From contig DXGD01000123.1 of assembly GCA_019114115.1 (NCBI GenBank), positions 1 to 17,626 on the forward strand: a stretch of DNA of 17,626 nt, read 5' to 3'. Below, one piece after another: positions 16,062-17,626 of the stretch (position 1 is its first letter; each line of letters begins with the position of its first letter). Under the pieces are notes generated by a model. That model saw nothing but the letters and a program-made list of their open reading frames with translations. It was not told the origin of the DNA and did no database searches. This DNA comes from Candidatus Nesterenkonia stercoripullorum (GTDB taxonomy: Bacteria; Actinomycetota; Actinomycetes; Actinomycetales; Micrococcaceae). The position numbers and the translations under genes are program-made.

Positions 16062-16835
16062 ATGGACTTAGGCCTCGAAGGTCGTACTGCTCTCGTCTGT
16101 GCCTCCACGAAAGGGCTGGGGAGGGCCACCGCAGAAGCCCTGGCGGCGGAAGGCGTTGCAGTGGCGATCAATGGAAGCGACGCGGCTCGCGTGGAGGAGG
16201 TCGCCCAGGGTGTCCCCGGTGCGATAGCCGCCCCGGGCGATATGACCTCCATCGATGGCGCTCGGGCTGCGTGCAGTGCAGCGCAGGAAGCCTTGGGAGG
16301 ACTCGATATCGTAGTGCTCAACGGCCCTGGCCCGGGTCCTGGGCCCGCAGCGGATCTCACCGGAGACGATGCTCACGCCGCAGCAGAACGTCTGGTCGGC
16401 CCTCAGGTGGAATTGGTAAGTCGCGTCGTGCCAGGCATGCGGGCGCGCGGTTGGGGGCGGATCATCGCCGTCTCGTCCTCGGCAGTGCAGGCGCCGATCG
16501 CTGGTCTCGCACTGTCGAACCTCGGGCGCCCAGCCCTGCTGGGTTATTTGAAGACGCTGGCTAGCGAAGTCGCAAGCGATGGCGTCTGCGTCAATGCAGT
16601 CCTGCCGGGGGAGTTCGCGACCGACAGGGTGAGCGCCATCTATGAGGACCTTGCTGAGAAGCGCGGCGTGCCTGTGGAGGAGGTGCACCGTGAGGCTCTG
16701 GCTGAGATCCCGGCTGGCCGGTATGGGAAGCCCGAAGAATTCGGAGCGTTGGTGGCCTACCTGGCTAGTACCCACGCAGCGTTCATCACAGGCACCACGG
16801 TGCGGGCCGATGGCGGCATGCTTCCGACCCTGTAA
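16062..16835 (+). CDS. Divergent short-chain dehydrogenase/reductase without the Tyr-Lys pair
   Basis: This 257-residue Rossmann protein has the SDR cofactor loop in the form CASTKGLGRATAEALA and an NGPGPGPGP segment in place of NNAG. The catalytic serine region SSSAVQAP (S139) is kept. The expected Tyr-x3-Lys is replaced by S152 and R156 in LALSNLGRPALLGYLKTLA. PGEFATDR and the C-terminal TGTTVRADGGMLPTL are normal FabG-like features. I recall a known SDR branch with LALSN instead of the Tyr motif, so this is family-wide divergence rather than a broken gene. Its chemistry, or a non-catalytic role, is unclear. ATG 16062 has GAAGGG 11 bases upstream, a long spacing. It follows the MDR gene, likely in one operon; the gap contains ACAAT (16023-16027) and ATTGT (16036-16040) as a small inverted repeat. 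Confidence 0.87.
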   Translation: MDLGLEGRTALVCASTKGLGRATAEALAAEGVAVAINGSDAARVEEVAQGVPGAIAAPGDMTSIDGARAACSAAQEALGGLDIVVLNGPGPGPGPAADLTGDDAHAAAERLVGPQVELVSRVVPGMRARGWGRIIAVSSSAVQAPIAGLALSNLGRPALLGYLKTLASEVASDGVCVNAVLPGEFATDRVSAIYEDLAEKRGVPVEEVHREALAEIPAGRYGKPEEFGALVAYLASTHAAFITGTTVRADGGMLPTL

Positions 16836-16856
16836 CGCCGCTCAGGCAGATCGGCG
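16836..16856. terminator. Small inverted repeat between convergent SDR and tetR
   Basis: CGCCG (16836-16840) and CGGCG (16852-16856) pair across an 11-base loop in the 25-base gap between the convergent genes. It could serve as a bidirectional hairpin terminator, but it is short and lacks T-tracts. Confidence 0.25.
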
Positions 16857-16860
16857 ATGA

Positions 16861-17442
16861 TCACGCGGAGTGAGCGCCGCCGAGTACTTGCTCAGCCATT
16901 TCGCGAGCCTCCGCCAAGAGGGGTCTGCCGTACACGTGGTGGTGTGCGAAGGCCCCTTCGAGGAGGAGGAAGAGGTGGTCTGCGACGCGTTTCGGGCTCT
17001 CAGTAGTGGGTGAGTCTGCCTCGATGAGTTCCCGTATCCTCTGACAGACGGCGTGCTTGTGGTACCGGATCACCGGATACGCTGGGTGGTCCTCGCTGAG
17101 CTCTGCCGCGGCATTGAGGTACGCGCACCCCCTGGTGATGGTCTGGGCATCTCGCATGTAGATGTCGAAGAAAGCCAGCGCGCGAGGCGCCTCGGCCTGG
17201 CTCAGGGCCTCTTCTACGGTTGGCCACCAGGTGCGGTGCCGTTGGGTCAGATATGCAACGACCAGCCCGTCTTTCGAGCCGAAATTCTTGTAGAGCACCG
17301 GCTTAGTGATGCCTGCCTCGGAGGCGATGGTATCGACCCCTACCGCGTGAATCCCATGTTCGTAGAACAGGTCGGAGGCCACGGCCAGGAGTCGCTGCGC
17401 TCCGGGCGTCAGATTTTCCACCGCTGTGGTGTCGATTGTCAC
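16861..17442 (-). CDS. TetR/AcrR family transcriptional regulator
   Basis: This is a 193-residue repressor-type protein. The N-terminal helix-turn-helix domain spans about residues 13-60: AQRLLAVASDLFYEHGIHAVGVDTIASEAGITKPVLYKNFGSKDGLVVAYL, the family's standard pattern. The remaining residues form the ligand-binding and dimer domain, which is not specific enough to name an inducer. The start is GTG at 17442-17440 with AAGGAG at 17455-17450 seven bases upstream, which decides it. The gene is convergent with the SDR and divergent from the unknown gene at 17555. Two palindromes in its promoter region (17461-17472 and 17500-17511) are the likely operators, and a third related site stands before the MDR gene. 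I infer autoregulation and control of the neighbouring oxidoreductases in response to a small molecule. Confidence 0.9.
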   Translation of the reverse strand: MTIDTTAVENLTPGAQRLLAVASDLFYEHGIHAVGVDTIASEAGITKPVLYKNFGSKDGLVVAYLTQRHRTWWPTVEEALSQAEAPRALAFFDIYMRDAQTITRGCAYLNAAAELSEDHPAYPVIRYHKHAVCQRIRELIEADSPTTESPKRVADHLFLLLEGAFAHHHVYGRPLLAEAREMAEQVLGGAHSA

Positions 17443-17460
17443 GCGTACTCTCCTTGACGC

Positions 17461-17472
17461 TACAGATCTGTA
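17461..17472. promoter_or_regulatory. Operator O1: perfect palindrome next to tetR
   Basis: TACAGATCTGTA is a perfect 12-bp palindrome, 19 bases upstream of the tetR start codon and just outside its ribosome site. Its minus-strand flank GGTATACAG recurs before the MDR gene. A minus-strand TATACA (17474-17469) could be the tetR -10 box, in which case the operator overlaps it. Confidence 0.6.
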
Positions 17473-17498
17473 TACCTAGTGTGGAGAAGGTTCAGAGG

Positions 17499-17512
17499 AT
17501 ACTGATCTGTAT
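17499..17512. promoter_or_regulatory. Operator O2: near-perfect palindrome at the divergent promoter
   Basis: ATACTGATCTGTAT contains core TACTGATCTGTA (17500-17511), differing from O1 at one of 12 positions. The centres of O1 and O2 are 39 bp apart. O2 overlaps the plus-strand -10 box TATAGT at 17510-17515, so binding would repress the gene beginning at 17555. Confidence 0.58.
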
Positions 17513-17515
17513 AGT
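17510..17515 (+). promoter_or_regulatory. -10 box for the divergent unknown gene
   Basis: TATAGT is five of six to TATAAT, with a predicted start near 17522 and a leader of about 33 bases. The -35 position is not clear. It overlaps operator O2. Confidence 0.5.
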
Positions 17516-17554
17516 GCATCCTCATCGTGTGTTCAATAAGTCTAGGAGGTGCGC

Positions 17555-17626
17555 ATGGGACGCCGAATCCACGGATTCAAGCAGGTGCTGAGCGAGGTGT
17601 GGGTGGGCATGGACTCTGCCCACGCG
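17555..17626 (+). CDS. Unknown protein, N-terminal 24 residues only (cut by window end)
   Basis: ATG 17555 follows a consensus AGGAGGT ribosome site (17544-17550) with a four-base spacer, and the frame stays open to the window edge. The visible start is MGRRIHGFKQVLSEVWVGMD followed by SAHA; it is basic at first and then mixed, with no obvious signal peptide or nucleotide-binding motif. I do not recognise the family. Its divergent position from tetR, with an operator over its -10 box, makes it a probable target of the TetR regulator and perhaps the main effector of the module. Confidence 0.7.
   Translation, partial: MGRRIHGFKQVLSEVWVGMDSAHA

Noticed and set aside
1..17626. tRNA or rRNA genes, CRISPR arrays, insertion sequences, prophage or toxin-antitoxin genes
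   Set aside because: No cloverleaf-like segment, regularly spaced repeat, transposase motif or terminal inverted repeat was found in the gaps, which are all under about 190 bases.

Overview
The window is dense, high-GC, mostly plus-strand bacterial chromosome with short intergenic gaps (none longer than about 190 bases). The cluster glyS, GNAT, dusB, dgt, dnaG, the DrrA/DrrB-type ABC transporter and the frequent TAnnnT -10 boxes six bases before an ATG (leaderless-type starts) all point to an actinobacterium. I infer Micrococcales, possibly a Micrococcaceae relative; the genus cannot be fixed from the sequence alone. I see no rRNA, tRNA, CRISPR array, insertion sequence or phage gene.

Layout. 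(1) 1-384 is the C-terminal end of a small multidrug/metabolite (DMT, YdcZ-like) membrane protein that starts outside the window. (2) 467-7677 is a housekeeping block: glycyl-tRNA synthetase (glyS), a two-domain GNAT protein translationally coupled to tRNA-dihydrouridine synthase (dusB), dGTP triphosphohydrolase (dgt) and DNA primase (dnaG). It combines tRNA charging and modification with dNTP control and replication priming. (3) 7862-12786 holds phosphoenolpyruvate carboxylase (ppc), with a structured leader of about 135 bases, followed 8 bases later by an S9A prolyl-oligopeptidase-family enzyme. (4) 12864-14788 is a two-gene ABC-2 exporter (ATPase and permease) with an ATGA start/stop overlap. 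A candidate eight-codon upstream ORF overlaps the ATPase start. (5) 14960-17626 is an accessory-looking module: an MDR oxidoreductase lacking zinc ligands, an SDR lacking the canonical Tyr/Lys pair, a convergent TetR-family regulator, and a divergent gene of unknown function cut by the window edge.

The most noteworthy observation is in module 5. Three related palindromic sites with consensus TACAGATCTGTA lie at 17461-17472, 17500-17511 and 14908-14919. Two sit in the tetR/unknown-gene divergent promoter region. The third, weaker one abuts the likely -10 box of the MDR-SDR pair. This predicts one TetR repressor controlling its own gene, the divergent gene and the oxidoreductase pair, a compact small-molecule-responsive regulon of unknown substrate. 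Secondary points are the exact leaderless promoter geometry at dgt and dnaG, a perfect 12-bp palindrome in the dnaG promoter, and candidate leader ORFs before the exporter and ppc.
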